Source: Zygnema cylindricum (Eukaryota; Streptophyta; Zygnematophyceae; Zygnematales; Zygnemataceae). From it: a stretch of 64,000 nt of DNA. The stretch is taken from contig JBBHKE010003105.1 in assembly GCA_037447655.1 (NCBI GenBank), positions 177,685 through 241,684 of the forward strand. The letters are read 5' to 3'. A model generated the notes under the pieces. The model ran no database searches. It had not been told where the DNA came from and saw nothing but the letters and a program-made list of their open reading frames with translations. The position numbers and the translations under genes are program-made. Of the stretch, positions 23,215-33,441 are shown piece by piece (the stretch's first letter is position 1; each line of letters opens with the position of its first letter).

Positions 23215-24396
23215 TGTTGATATTTGTGTATTTTCTAGGTCTCTAATAGGATAAAAAAAGGCAGAGGCAGTCTGCCTCTAACTCCCCTCTCCAAGCCCCC
23301 ACACTTGTTGTAGTCACTAAAGGCTGGATAGGGAGCTAGAGCCATGACTGCCTAAGCTCTCTAGAGAAGACAAGGGGTAAATTAGTAAGACTTACCAAAA
23401 GGTATTTGACGGACCCAGAAATTGATCCTGGTTCCTAGCGTCCGTCAATCTGCCGTTAGCTGGTGACTTAATCCATTTAGACTAGAGCTGGTATTACGAC
23501 GTATGGGGTTTGATAATTATTTAAATAGTTACACGTAGACTAGTTCATTAAACTAGAAATATATACATATTGCATAGATACAGTTATGGATAGTACGGAG
23601 TACAGATTTATTTATTGAAACGGATACCGCGTATTTGGTTCGACCGCGAAACAAATACCGCGCGTCTTTTTTCAACGGCTAGAAATGTAGTCCGATTTCA
23701 TCGGACGACCACGATAAGCGCCGCGATCGCGAGATATGTACTTTTGGCGGTTTGCGGTCATCGCCACATAGGATAACACATGTCACGTCAACATTTGATT
23801 GCGGCAACACCGAAGATTACGGGAACAAATGGATATATGACATGTGTCGACATTTCACCCATATCGTACGATTGTCGTACTGAAAGTACACCGACACCTG
23901 TACTTATCTGTACGGTACAGTAAAGTGATTGGTGCCGTACGTCAGTAGATAAGGTCTTAGAGTGAGAATAGGACTTAGAATATTATGAGTAGTTAGTCGC
24001 CTCTCCCAAAGAGCATCTTGTATAAATGGCTAACTTTGGGCAGTCATAACTATCAATTTACTTGACCATTTTCAGTGATTTTTTTTGCTGCGGACTCAGG
24101 GGAGTCCACGCTACACAGGGGTGTGGTCGGTCAGAGTTTTTGTCTGCCAGGGTAGCTGCATTTTAAAGGGAAAGTCAAAGTGGGTGAATGTGTCCAAATC
24201 TCATATTCTAACTTTGCATTCTGTGGTGGAACTGACCACACAGAAAGTGTTATTTCAAAAGGGTGAATCTATATTTGGGTTCCGATTGTCAAGGGGTCAG
24301 TCATTTGGGTTTATATCAAGTTAGGAGTCGGCACTATCTAGATTAGCTTCTTTGGATTTGCTTAATCTGAGGGCCAATGGAGGTCTCAGAGTTTCA
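23215..24396 (+). repeat. Copia III LTR (plus strand)
   Basis: About 1.18 kb, same family as 17896-18945 but opposite orientation. It starts TGTTGATATTTG and ends GGTCTCAGAGTTTCA, followed directly by a tRNA-iMet-type primer-binding site. It contains the tRNA-like GCTAACGG/GATCAA segment (reverse strand, 23410-23480). The first gag codons (ATG at 24377) lie inside the LTR. Confidence 0.82.
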
Positions 24397-24940
24397 GGTC
24401 ATGGGCCCACCATCTAGGGTGCCTATGTTCGATGGAACAGACTTCACTTATTGGGAGTTTACTATGGAGGGATTGCTTTTCGAGAAGCACTTATGGGGAA
24501 TTTTTTCGGGACAAGTGAGATGTCCACCACTTGGCTTTGGAGGAGCTTACTGTGGAGAATCATATGAGGCTACCCTGAATATCAACTGGAGATCAGATGC
24601 AACGGAAGGTGAAGGGAAAAACCGTTCCGTGGATGGGGAAATATTGGAGAAGGAAAAAAGGACACCTATGGTGAGGGGAGATAGGCTCTCAACTATGGTA
24701 CCACTTGTAGGGATTAAAACTGAAGAAAATGACAGAAAAATATGGGAATACAAAAACACTATAGCAAAACATCTCATACTTAGAAACGTGTCTTGTTGTT
24801 TTGAAAAGTCAGTTTCGTGCGTAACTGCTAGTTGGATTGAAAATGGAGGTTTGAATAAATTCACGGTTTGGGGGAGCGAAAGGATTGTTTATTAAAGTTA
24901 CGTAAAAGACTCATTGAGTGGTGTGATCAAGCAATGACAA
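24377..24940 (+). pseudogene. Copia III gag, truncated
   Basis: The ATG at 24377 lies 20 bases before the LTR end. The protein begins MEVSEFQVMGPPSRVPMFDG, so Q-V-M-G again overlies the primer-binding site. Copia gag features follow (FTYWEFTMEGLL, HLWGIFSG). A frameshift near 24885 moves the reading to a frame continuing CLLKLRKRLIEW, which runs to about 24940 where another LTR begins. No pol of this element is seen. Confidence 0.75.
24397..24413 (+). other. Copia III primer-binding site
   Basis: GGTCATGGGCCCACCA differs at one base from the complement of the anticodon arm of plant initiator tRNA-Met (GGTTATGGGCCCACCA). It follows the LTR end without spacer. Confidence 0.75.
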
Positions 24941-25755
24941 ATGGACGGCGGATCGCGAAGCGATCCGATGTAAAATAAACGGAATGTTTAAATAGGGGCC
25001 GCCGGTACGGAGAAGCTGCGACGTAGTTAAGTCAACGCAGTTGCGGCTAGTTTTATGATCCGTACGGAAAGCGCAGCCAGCGCAGCTAGCGCAACTACGG
25101 ATAATATGAATAGGATAGATTTCAAGCAATGATGATTAAACGATAGTGGTAGCTTAATGGTTGTTTAGTGGTAGCTTAGTTTCTGACATACGAAGAGTAC
25201 GGTGTAAACATTATGTACAACAGAGGTTTGTCCTTTTGACTAGTTAGGTTATTAGAGTAGATACAGTACGGCTGGTATGCCTCCGTACTTTGAGTATAAC
25301 TTGCAAGACTTAGATTATTTTATGTATCGCATTCAAGTTAATCAAAGTAATGGCAGACTGTTTTCTGCATCTTTGACCTGTTGGTGTGATCACTCTGATA
25401 GGTGCTTTCATGTGAAACTTTGTGGAGTTTTTTTATGATATAGAATCTATATGTGTGTGAAGTTTTATTGTATTTCAATATTTTTGTAAGATTCTGTGAA
25501 CAGTCTAAGTGGTTAGTGTGTGAAGCTGTCAGCTATTTTTGGGAAACTCTGGAGCCTATATCTTCTAGATGCCTTGGTGGATTTGGATGTAACTCTGGGA
25601 GTTTACAGTGTATATGGTATACTGCATATTGGTCTAGTTTGAGACTATTTCGTTAAGTGTGGAGTAATATGTGTCGTCTGAAACACAACTGTTTTTGAGG
25701 TAGTCTGTGGGTGTTTCCGTGAGTAATCCATGGCTGAAATAAGCTATGGACAACA
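24940..25755 (+). repeat. Copia V LTR
   Basis: The right end is fixed by CAACA at 25755 followed by the primer-binding site. The left end is approximate (TG within 24936-24944) because no second copy exists in the window. It contains A-box-like words (GTGGTAGCTTA type) at about 25145-25180 and GCGCAGC-type words, as in Copia I. The gag ATG (25730) lies inside it. Confidence 0.6.
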
Positions 25756-26578
25756 GGTTATGGGCCCACACCCATGGCTACCTATATTTGATGGATCAAA
25801 ATATCACTATTGGAAGTGTGCGCTCGAGAGCTACTTCGAGATGATGGAGCTAATGGATGTGGTGGACGGTACCTTGGCCGAAACATCAAATGAATGGAAA
25901 AGGAAAAATCATGAGTGTCTAAGGGTTATCAAGAACTCCTTGACTGAGGATTCAGTAATGTCATACCTAAGTTTTAAAAAGGCAGCTGAATTATGGAAGA
26001 GCTTAGAATGTATGTATGCAAAGACGTCTTTATATCATTAGCTTAGTAGTGTTACCAAAATAGATGAACACAAATATGTAGGAGGTAGTATGGAGAAACA
26101 CTGTATTGACTTACAAGTATTATTTGCAGAAAATGATTTGGCAGGAGGAAACTTTACAGATGCTCAACAAGCTATCTTGTTAATGAGAAGTCTACCTAAA
26201 GAATATAAGAGTGCACTAGATCGATTGACTTTAATTGATAAAAATGATTGGAGCATAACAATAGCTAGACGAGTCATTCTAGATGAAGAGGCTAATAGAA
26301 AGGTTTTATCAAGTGAAAGGAATATAAAGGAATCTAAGTCTCAGTTTCAAAAATTTAAAGGTAATAGTGAGTTCGGAAATCGGCCAAAGAATTGTTTTTA
26401 CTGTAATGATTTAGGACATACCTTCAGGGTATGTCCATCGTATAAAAGTGCATGTGTTACAGGGAATTTCAGAGATGGATGGGACAACACCCAAGTTCGA
26501 ACCCCAACGAGAAAGGAATCAAGTGCTTTCGTGAGTGAGAGACAAGACTCGACAAATGGCAAAAGGCATACACCGTGA
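25730..26578 (+). pseudogene. Copia V gag with CCHC knuckle, one stop
   Basis: The ATG at 25730 is within the LTR and the frame crosses the primer-binding site as Q-V-M-G. Copia gag landmarks follow: IFDGSKYHYWKCALES, AAELWKSLECMY. A TAG at 26039-26041 interrupts and the same frame resumes (LLMRSLPKEYKS, then knuckle CFYCNDLGHTFRVC at about 26394-26435). The frame ends at 26578. A single nonsense codon is the only visible defect. Confidence 0.85.
25756..25769 (+). other. Copia V primer-binding site
   Basis: GGTTATGGGCCCAC is a perfect 14-base complement of the anticodon arm of plant initiator tRNA-Met. It is the best match of the Copia copies here and lies in the gag frame. Confidence 0.85.
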
Positions 26579-26590
26579 ATTGACGAATCT

Positions 26591-27451
26591 ATGTATTTAC
26601 CGACCTTCTGTGCTGTTTGGAATGGAGTAAAGGAGGAGGTGACAGAAAAGGATTTAGTGTCTGTCCCTTTTCAAGACATCAGATTAGTGAGTAACAAAGA
26701 GTTACAGGAGGAAGAGTTGTTTGAAGTAAGAGAAATTAGAGGAAGTGAAGGTCACTTGCAAGTGGAAGCCGAAAAATACTTACACATAAAAACTAATAAA
26801 CTAAACCCAGTTTTTCTACAAGGACCGGGCGAAGATATGCAGAAAACTGGAATTAAGAATGAGGTGTGTAATGTGGAAACTGGTGGAAGGAGTTATGTCA
26901 CCAAAGATAGTGTGGTGAAGGACGAAAGAGAGAAAGACACGATTTCCGTGACCTTATTAGATGAAAAATCTGTGAGTGAAAATTGCTTACAAGAAAGTTT
27001 GTTAACTAAAGTAAGAGGAGTTGAAGGAAGTGATGGACACTTAGAAGCTGAAACTAGAAATAAGGTGGCCGTGAAAATTGGTGAACTAGGAGAAAAACAA
27101 AGAAAAACTGTTCAAAAAATTGGAGTGAGAAAAGAAGTTTGTGGGAGTGAAAAATGTAATAGAAATGCAAAAGTTAAAAGAGTGCAGCTGAAAAGAAGAA
27201 GAATCACAATTAAAATTTCTCAGATGAATGAAGTTGATGGAAGTAGCAAATCTATGGAGAAAAACATAAAGGTGAAACAAAAAACTAGTATTTTTGACAT
27301 TAAACAAGTAGAAAATTGTGACAGAAATGTAAACCTTCAAACAAGACAAAAGATCATGAAGAGAACAAAAAGAAGATGTAATATTCAAAGGATCAAGGGT
27401 AGAAGAAAACATGCTCAGAAAGTGATCAAGATAAGAGAGCGAGAGAAATGA
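26591..27451 (+). CDS. Unknown 286-codon ORF in place of pol in Copia V
   Basis: An intact frame starts 12 bases after the gag stop, where protease, integrase and RT would be expected. None of their motifs is present. The protein is strongly charged, with an acidic first third and a very basic C-terminal part (repeated K/R runs such as LKRRRITIKI and MKRTKRRCN). It contains an internal duplication: a block around residues 35-95 with GSEGHL and KTGIKNEVC recurs around residues 130-190 as GSDGHL and QKIGVRKEVC. No signal peptide or membrane segment is seen. A nucleic-acid-binding or structural role is possible from charge alone. I do not recognise the family. Confidence 0.6.
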   Translation: MYLPTFCAVWNGVKEEVTEKDLVSVPFQDIRLVSNKELQEEELFEVREIRGSEGHLQVEAEKYLHIKTNKLNPVFLQGPGEDMQKTGIKNEVCNVETGGRSYVTKDSVVKDEREKDTISVTLLDEKSVSENCLQESLLTKVRGVEGSDGHLEAETRNKVAVKIGELGEKQRKTVQKIGVRKEVCGSEKCNRNAKVKRVQLKRRRITIKISQMNEVDGSSKSMEKNIKVKQKTSIFDIKQVENCDRNVNLQTRQKIMKRTKRRCNIQRIKGRRKHAQKVIKIREREK

Positions 27452-27765
27452 TTTTCTGGAGTACATTTTTGAAGAATGTGAATTTAGAGAAATCTTAATT
27501 TTGAAAAAACTTATATTACAGGCATGTCTTATAAAGACAGCTTCGTTTGGCATTCGATTTGTTTTTAGTAGGATTTTAGATTTGTAATCTTCCATGTTGA
27601 GTTAGTTGAAAAGAAACAAAAGGATTTATTTATGTTTTTTTTTTTTTTTAAGAGGAAGGAGGTAGTGGAAGCAATGACTTGTTCAAGGAGGAATATTTCG
27701 AAAGACATGGCAGAGCGCAGCGAAAGCAGTGGAGAATCATCGGAAGAAGTTCGCGTCGAGAACAA
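27452..27765 (+). other. Tail of Copia V, no recognised gene
   Basis: AT-rich sequence with a T-run at about 27630-27650, then a purine-rich stretch AAGAGGAAGGAGG that could be a polypurine tract. A short open frame (27655-27786) ends TVLEK. The 3' LTR expected for Copia V is not found; an LTR of the Copia II/III family begins instead. Confidence 0.4.
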
Positions 27766-28832
27766 TGACACTGTATTGGAAAAATAAATAGAGTAAGTCA
27801 ACAAAGGCAGCCTGCTTCTTGCTCAAATCTCTCCGGTCCCCATACTTGTTGCAGTCACTGAAGACCAGAGAGAGAGAGCTAGTGCCATGGTTGTCTAAAG
27901 GGGATAGGCTGATTCGTAGTTTGTAGCAAAAGAGGACTGCCAGAATCAGGATTTGATCCTAGTACCTATCATCTTCAATAGCCGTTAGCTTTAACCTATA
28001 GCTTAGAGTCAACGATGGCATATGTAGGGTACAATAGGTATATATAAGCGTAGAAGTAGAGAGTTCTAACAAACTAACAAATAACCAAAAACTGCTCTAG
28101 AACAGCTTTGAACCATGGTATGTGGTTATATTTGTAGAGGTAAGCCTTAACCAATAAGGCGTTATCGAAACGATACACGTGACGGGTTTCATAAATACAT
28201 AAACATTAACGCAACAGCTAATTAACAGCAGACTAACCAAAAGGAGCAATTCCTGCATGTACGCGAATCTGAACCGTGTAAAATATGTTTTGATCGAACG
28301 GCCGGCATCATAGCCGCCACGCGAAGTGAGCTTTTGGCGGCATACGTTGATAGCGTCACGCGGTGCCACGTGGCGCCACATTATTTGACAGTGAAGAAGA
28401 TGGGAGGAGGAACCATGGCTTCCGATTTGACAGGTGTTACCTTGTAGACCTTGTCGTACAATGGTCGTACAATAAGTACATCGCCCATTATACCTTCTTG
28501 TACTATATAGTGTTCCTATTGGACTTGGGTTTAGTAGTAGGTAGTCGTGAGTAGGCACACCGAGAATTAGTAATATTTAGGTACCTCTCTCTCTAAAAGA
28601 GCTTGTAACTATAAATGTCATCTTTGACCAGCCATAACTTAATGCTCGGGTAAACAAATTCAGTGATTCTTTTTGCTGCGAACTCAGGGAAGTCTAGGCT
28701 ACACAAGGGTGTAGTCGGTTAGAGTCTTTGCGTGCCAGGGTGGCACTTATTCAGTGGGAAAGTCAAAGTGGGGAATATTGTCCAAAACACATATTCAAGC
28801 TTTGCATTCTGTGGTGGAACTGAGCACACAGT
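27766..28832 (+). repeat. LTR of Copia II/III family, 3'-truncated (plus strand)
   Basis: Homologous to 23215-24250 in the same orientation (GGCAGNCTGC, CACTTGTTG-CAGTCACT, then GCTGCGNACTCAGGG near the end). The start near 27766 is approximate. It breaks off at GAGCACACAG (28832), losing roughly the last 150-190 bp. It may be the remnant 3' LTR of Copia III. Confidence 0.65.
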
Positions 28833-29267
28833 GGGCTCCATTGCCCACAGAATTCGCAGATCCAAAAAAATCTAATCTAGATAGTGCCAACTCTATGTTG
28901 ATATAAACCCAAATGAATGATCCCTTGACAATCAAAACCCCAATACAACTTCACCCCTGTAAAGAAAAGACCTTCTGTGTGCTCAGTTCCACCACATAAT
29001 GCAAAGCTTGAATATGTGTTTTAGACAATATTCCCCACTTTGACTTTCCCACTGAATAAGTGACACCCTGGCACGAAGAAACCTTTGACCAACTACACCC
29101 TTGTGTAGCCTAAACTCCCTTGAGTCTGCAGCAAAAAGAATCATTGAATTTGTTCACCCGAGCATTAAGTTATGGCTTGTCAAAGATGACCTTTATAGTT
29201 ACAAGCTCTCTTAGAGAGAGAGGTACCTAAATATTACCAAGTCTCGGTCTGCCTACTCACGACTACC
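28531..29267. repeat. Head-to-head LTR inverted repeat
   Basis: The arm 28531-28832 is matched by the reverse complement of 28973-29267, for example GGTAGTCGTGAGTAGGCA against TGCCTACTCACGACTACC, and the CTGTGTGCTCAGTTCC pair. About 140 bp separate the arms. The right arm belongs to a minus-strand LTR fragment (28833-29267) that begins TGGGCTCCATTG and is cut off by the Copia IV LTR at 29268. Confidence 0.8.
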
Positions 29268-30057
29268 TGTTGTCTTTTTGGAAAGCTTTCAGTCTCAGAG
29301 CAGCGCAGCTGCTTTACTGACAAAGCAGGGCAGCAACTATAGAGCAGCGCAGCTGCTATACAGCAGCGCAGCTACTATACAGCAGCACAGCTACTATACA
29401 GCAGAGCAGCTGCTATACAGCAGAGCAGCTGCTATACAGCAGAGCAGGTGCTATACAGCAGAGCAGCTGCTATACAGCAGAGCATCTGCTATACAGCAGA
29501 GCAGCGCAGCAGCAGAGCAGCGCAGCAGCGAAGCTGCAACACAGACAGGACAACGCAACGTCTGATATTCTTAATGTGATTCTATACAGGATAGAGCAAC
29601 TGCGATATGTACGATTCTAGTTAGCTTAGTGATAGCTCAGTGGTAGCTTAGTGATTGCTCAATGGTAGCTTGACAGATTAGTGGTAGCTTGGTGGTTTGA
29701 TGTACCTCTCAAGTACACTGGTGTTACCAGTTCAACACAAGTATAAGACTTAGGACTCATAGCATATAATGTATCCAGACTTCCAAGTAGTAAAACTGCA
29801 AACAATTTTTGGGAAACTTCTGAGTATTATATCTTGAGTGTTGTCGGGTCAATTGTGCTATAACTTTGGGAGTTATCAGTGTTTATGCTACTCTATATTC
29901 TGATAGAGTTTTGTGAGGTTTGGATGCTTGTATAAGAATTGGTGAGCACTTAAGAACAGCTGTTTGGTAGGATTCTTGATAGCTTCTAAGAGTGTATCAT
30001 GTCTACTTCTACTACTACAGCTGCTTCTCCACCTGCACCGGTGGTTGTAGAACAACA
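29268..30057 (+). repeat. Copia IV LTR (Copia I family, plus strand)
   Basis: 790 bp, clearly homologous to the Copia I LTRs in opposite orientation. It begins TGTTGTC and ends AGAACAACA. The minisatellite array at 29296-29540 is shorter. The gag ATG at 29999 is inside it. Confidence 0.9.
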
Positions 30058-30510
30058 GGTTATGGGCCTGTCATCAAGAATTCCTATCTTTTCCGGGGAT
30101 AAGTATGTTTACTGGGCGTATATGGTGGAGACACATTTTGAAAATGTTAATCTTTTGGATATATTTGATGGTTCGTTGGATGAATCTGATCCATCGTGGT
30201 TTAAGAAAAATACGCAAGCTCGTTCTATTCTGAAGTTTTGTATATCTGAGAACTTAGCTATGTCTCGGATAAAGATGAAAAAAGCAATTGATATCTGGAA
30301 ATCTCTTAAAAGTGATTATGAAAAGGCCAATGTCCAGGAAGAGCTTCTATTGGCTGGAAAAATTTGGGACTTTAAGTACACTGGCGGTACAATGGATGAA
30401 TATTCTAACAAATTTCGTATCCTTGTAGATGCACATGCTTGTGCTGGTGGGGTGTTTCCTCCTTTTCAACAGGTAGCATTGCTCATGAGGGGTCTCCCTC
30501 GTAGTATTTC
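29999..30510 (+). pseudogene. Copia IV gag, truncated
   Basis: Open from ATG 29999 with the same LTR-encoded N-terminus as Copia I (MSTSTTTAASPPAP), Q-V-M-G over the primer-binding site (30058-30068), then IDIWKSLKSDYEKANVQ and LLMRGLPRS. At about 30508 the sequence changes abruptly to Gypsy RNase H sequence (TTCCAAACTTCC...), adding a few foreign codons before a stop at 30529. The rest of the element is gone. Confidence 0.88.
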
Positions 30511-31560
30511 CAAACTTCCAGCGCATTAATGATTGCGATTGTTTTTTTTTCATGGGTGGTCAGTTAAGCTCCGCTGCCTTTGGTTTTCGATTGTCGTAGG
30601 AAATGGGTTGGAGGTATTTTCCTTGATCCTACATAAGGATCGCTCCAATAGTCGTATCTCTGGTGTCGGTGATTATCGTCCAAGGCAAGTCTGGGTCGGG
30701 AACAGCTAACACAGGGGCGTAACCAACCGCTCTTTTAGCGTGTTAAAGGCTGCCCCTTGCGCCGATTTCCACTCGTAGGGCACGTCATTCTTGAGTAATT
30801 CAGTGAGTGGTGCAGTAATTTTTGCGAACCCTTCAACAAAACGACGATAGTAGGAGCATAATCCAAGAAAGCTCCGTAACTCCGTAGTGTTCGCCGGTTG
30901 CGGCAACTCCTTCACTGCCCTAGTTTTGTTCGGATCCACTACGATGCCATCCCGGATCAACACATGGCCCAGAAAATCAATTTTCTCCTTCAAGAAGTCG
31001 CATTTACTTCTTTTTGCGTACAACTGGTTCTCCCAAAGGACTTGTAGGACCGTCTGCAGATGCTTCATATGATCCTCCAGCGTGCGGCTATACACCAAGA
31101 TGTCGTCTAGAAAGACGATTACAAACGCGTCCAAGTATTGCCGAAAGATAGAATTCATCAAATGCATAAAAGTTGCCGGTGCATTAGTCAACCGGAACGG
31201 CATAACTCGAAACTGGAAATGGCTGTACTGATTTCTAAACGGCGTCTTTTCCACATCTTCCTCAACAATTGTGATTTGATGATAACCGCTCCGCAAATCT
31301 ATCTTCGAAAAATATTTAGCACCTCGTAGTCGATCCAACAATTCGTCTATCCGCGGTAGAGGGTACGCATTTTTCACCGTTAGCTTGTTTAGCGCTCGGT
31401 AATCCACACACATATGAAAACCTCCATCTTTCTTATTTACGAAGAGGACGGGGGCTCCATACGGTGACTTGCTCGGTTCAATTGCTCCGGCTTCGACCAA
31501 CTCCGCAAGTTGCATTTTGAGTTCGTCTAATTCGGTGTAACTCATCTTGTACATCCGATT
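30509..31560 (-). pseudogene. Gypsy unit 1: reverse transcriptase and start of RNase H
   Basis: RT motifs are complete: [39 protein letters not shown], the catalytic [10 protein letters not shown], and [10 protein letters not shown] leading to RNase H. The ORF at 31554-30706 is open. RNase H sequence continues out of frame to the break at about 30509, where Copia IV joins. Compared with unit 2 this copy keeps the catalytic aspartates. Confidence 0.9.
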
Positions 31561-32290
31561 AGCCGAGGGTACCGCTCCGGCACAAGCTCTATCTTGTGGT
31601 CTACCTCGCGCTTCGGAGGTAATCCTTCTGGGAGCTTCGGGGGAAAAACATCTACGTACTCCTCGAGAAGTTTTGTCACGTCTTCCGAGGCCTCTTCGGA
31701 AGTCTTTCCGGTGTCGTCACTTTCTTTTGAGTCGAAGTCAGGGTCTTTCTTCTTCCATTCCTCCGGAATATCCTCCTTCGCCTCCTCCATAGGCTGGATG
31801 ACCGCCATACCAATCGTCTCCCCCATCTTGAGTGCCCTCTTTAGCTGTAAGGCCGAAAGTAGGCCTCCCTCTTCGCTCCCTTACCAACCGCTCCCGCTTT
31901 TACCTCAAACTCTTCTTCACTTTTCTTCACTCTCATGCCGCCACTTCTCCAATCGATCGTCGGATTCCATTTTTGTAGCCACGGCTTTCCCAAGATTACC
32001 TCATGGTCTCCAAGAGGTAATACATGAAGTGTGCCATACCATTGGAACCTCCCTATCCCGAAGCGTAACCTCGGAGTGCGATGGGTATTGGTTAAGGAAC
32101 TTCCGTCGACCAATTGTACCGGCTGACAATCCTTTAGCACCACGAGAGGAAGTTTCAACCTTTTCACCGTCACCTCATTGATGAAATTTCCCGATGCACC
32201 GGAGTCCACCATGAAACTAGCTGCGCTCACTCCGATTTGACCACGAAATATCAAAGGGTCTCCTCCTTCACCAGCTAATCTCATGACGTT
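31561..32290 (-). pseudogene. Gypsy unit 1: aspartic protease and linker
   Basis: ORF 32284-31841 holds the retroviral-type protease: FMVDSGASGNFINE with a later HEVILGKPWL segment. An acidic linker follows (31826-31542), ending [16 protein letters not shown], which leads to RT. A frameshift near 31840 separates them. Confidence 0.85.
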
Positions 32291-32895
32291 AAGTTTGTCT
32301 TTTTTGGAACCTCTCTGTTATGGGCACTCTCGGGTCAAATGGTCCGGGGAATTGCATTGGAAGCATAACCCATTTTGCTTCCTCCGTTGGAGCTCTTCGG
32401 GGGACAAGTCATTGGTCTTGGCTTTGGTAGTCTTCTTCTTTTTCCGCGCACGTTGACCACCTCCTTATCCTTATCAATTGCTCGGAGCTCCATAGGAGTC
32501 GGACCATCGTCCCGTCGACCTCCTCCACCACTGCTCGACCCATAATGGTAGGGTCTACGAAAGGTGAAGTCTATCAAATCGGTCCGTTCAACAAACTGAA
32601 TGATTGCCGATAGACTAGAAGTTGTACTTTCTCAAGCCTGCCATTGCTCCACATCCCTACGAATGGATGCCTTAAGCCCCTTCACGTAGCAATCCACGGT
32701 TCTTAACTTCAGTCTCCTTAAGTCCCTCTCCGCACCTCCATGGTGTCGTTCACCAAGATGAGATTCCAATGTTGCGACGGTGTTGCTCAGTTGCGAATTC
32801 TGTAATCAAACGTTTTTTAACTCCCAGAGAACTTGCGCTAACATTTCTGTGGTGGATACACCGTGGTCGGCCATGCTGTCGAGTCACGAGGAATT
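32291..32895 (-). pseudogene. Gypsy unit 1: gag, internally deleted
   Basis: The retained part is the C-terminal RRPYHYGSSSGGGG region and a degraded knuckle near 32330-32370. Against unit 2, about 355 bp of the gag core (equivalent of about 39140-39500) are missing at about 32695-32705. Frameshifts are frequent. The N-terminal part lies near 32750-32890, next to the primer-binding site. Confidence 0.75.
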
Positions 32896-32907
32896 GCTCT
32901 GATACCA
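32896..32907 (-). other. Gypsy primer-binding site, shared middle LTR
   Basis: TGGTATCAGAGC on the minus strand is complementary to the 3' end of initiator tRNA-Met. It shows that the LTR at 32909-33396 acted as a 5' LTR for unit 1. Confidence 0.9.
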
Positions 32908-32908
32908 A

Positions 32909-33396
32909 TGTAAAAGGGACAAAATACCACAGTGCACAGCGGAAGATACCTAGGATCTCCTCGTAGCAACAGCAAGAACACACCGCAAGGACAGGTAAAG
33001 GTTGCGCTTTATTACTCGGGAGAAGATTAGAACATCCAGCACGCGCTGCGAAGGTCTATTCAAAGAGTCTGTCCTTGCACTACGTCTGCTCCACTATTTA
33101 AACTAAGTCTCCTCCACTATTTAAACTAACTCTGGCTAGTCAACCTATTACTGTACACTGACACGTAGACCTTCACGGTCAACCGAGATCTATCCAAAAT
33201 ATCTTTCTAGAACTATTCAGTTCAATCCACATTCTGCAGCGTTGCTATGCTGCGCTGCCAAGTTGCTACACTACTCAACTAAGTTGCTAAGGTGCTATGT
33301 TGCCTTTGTCTGGAATCGCAACTACGCTGCTCTGCAACCACAACTATAGCAGCCTAATTCTAGCCACAAAGTACTCAACTATGTAACCTTGTTAGA
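32909..33396 (-). repeat. Gypsy middle LTR (shared by units 1 and 2)
   Basis: 488 bp. It is 3' LTR to unit 2 (preceded on the minus strand by the AGTGGGAGGCAC purine tract) and 5' LTR to unit 1 (followed by a primer-binding site). A short internal duplication around CTCCACTATTTAAACTAA (33088-33130) explains its greater length. Confidence 0.9.
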
Positions 33397-33441
33397 GTGC
33401 CTCCCACTAAGGATTCAGCGTCCCGCTGAACCTTACTTACT

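Larger units (their letters stand above)
8868..33396 (-). mobile_element. Gypsy chromovirus unit 1, interrupted and rearranged
   Basis: One minus-strand Gypsy unit appears to be spread over three pieces: 8868-10934 (3' LTR and ORF3), 16894-17895 (chromodomain and integrase C-terminal part) and about 30509-33396 (RNase H start, reverse transcriptase, protease, gag, 5' LTR). Copia I separates the first two pieces cleanly, because the Gypsy sequence resumes after a 5-bp duplication CTGCG. Between pieces two and three lie Copia II-V. By comparison with unit 2 about 1 kb of integrase/RNase H (equivalent of about 35998-36964) is missing, so a deletion accompanied the insertions. That pieces two and three belong to the same unit is inference from order and orientation. 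Confidence 0.65.
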
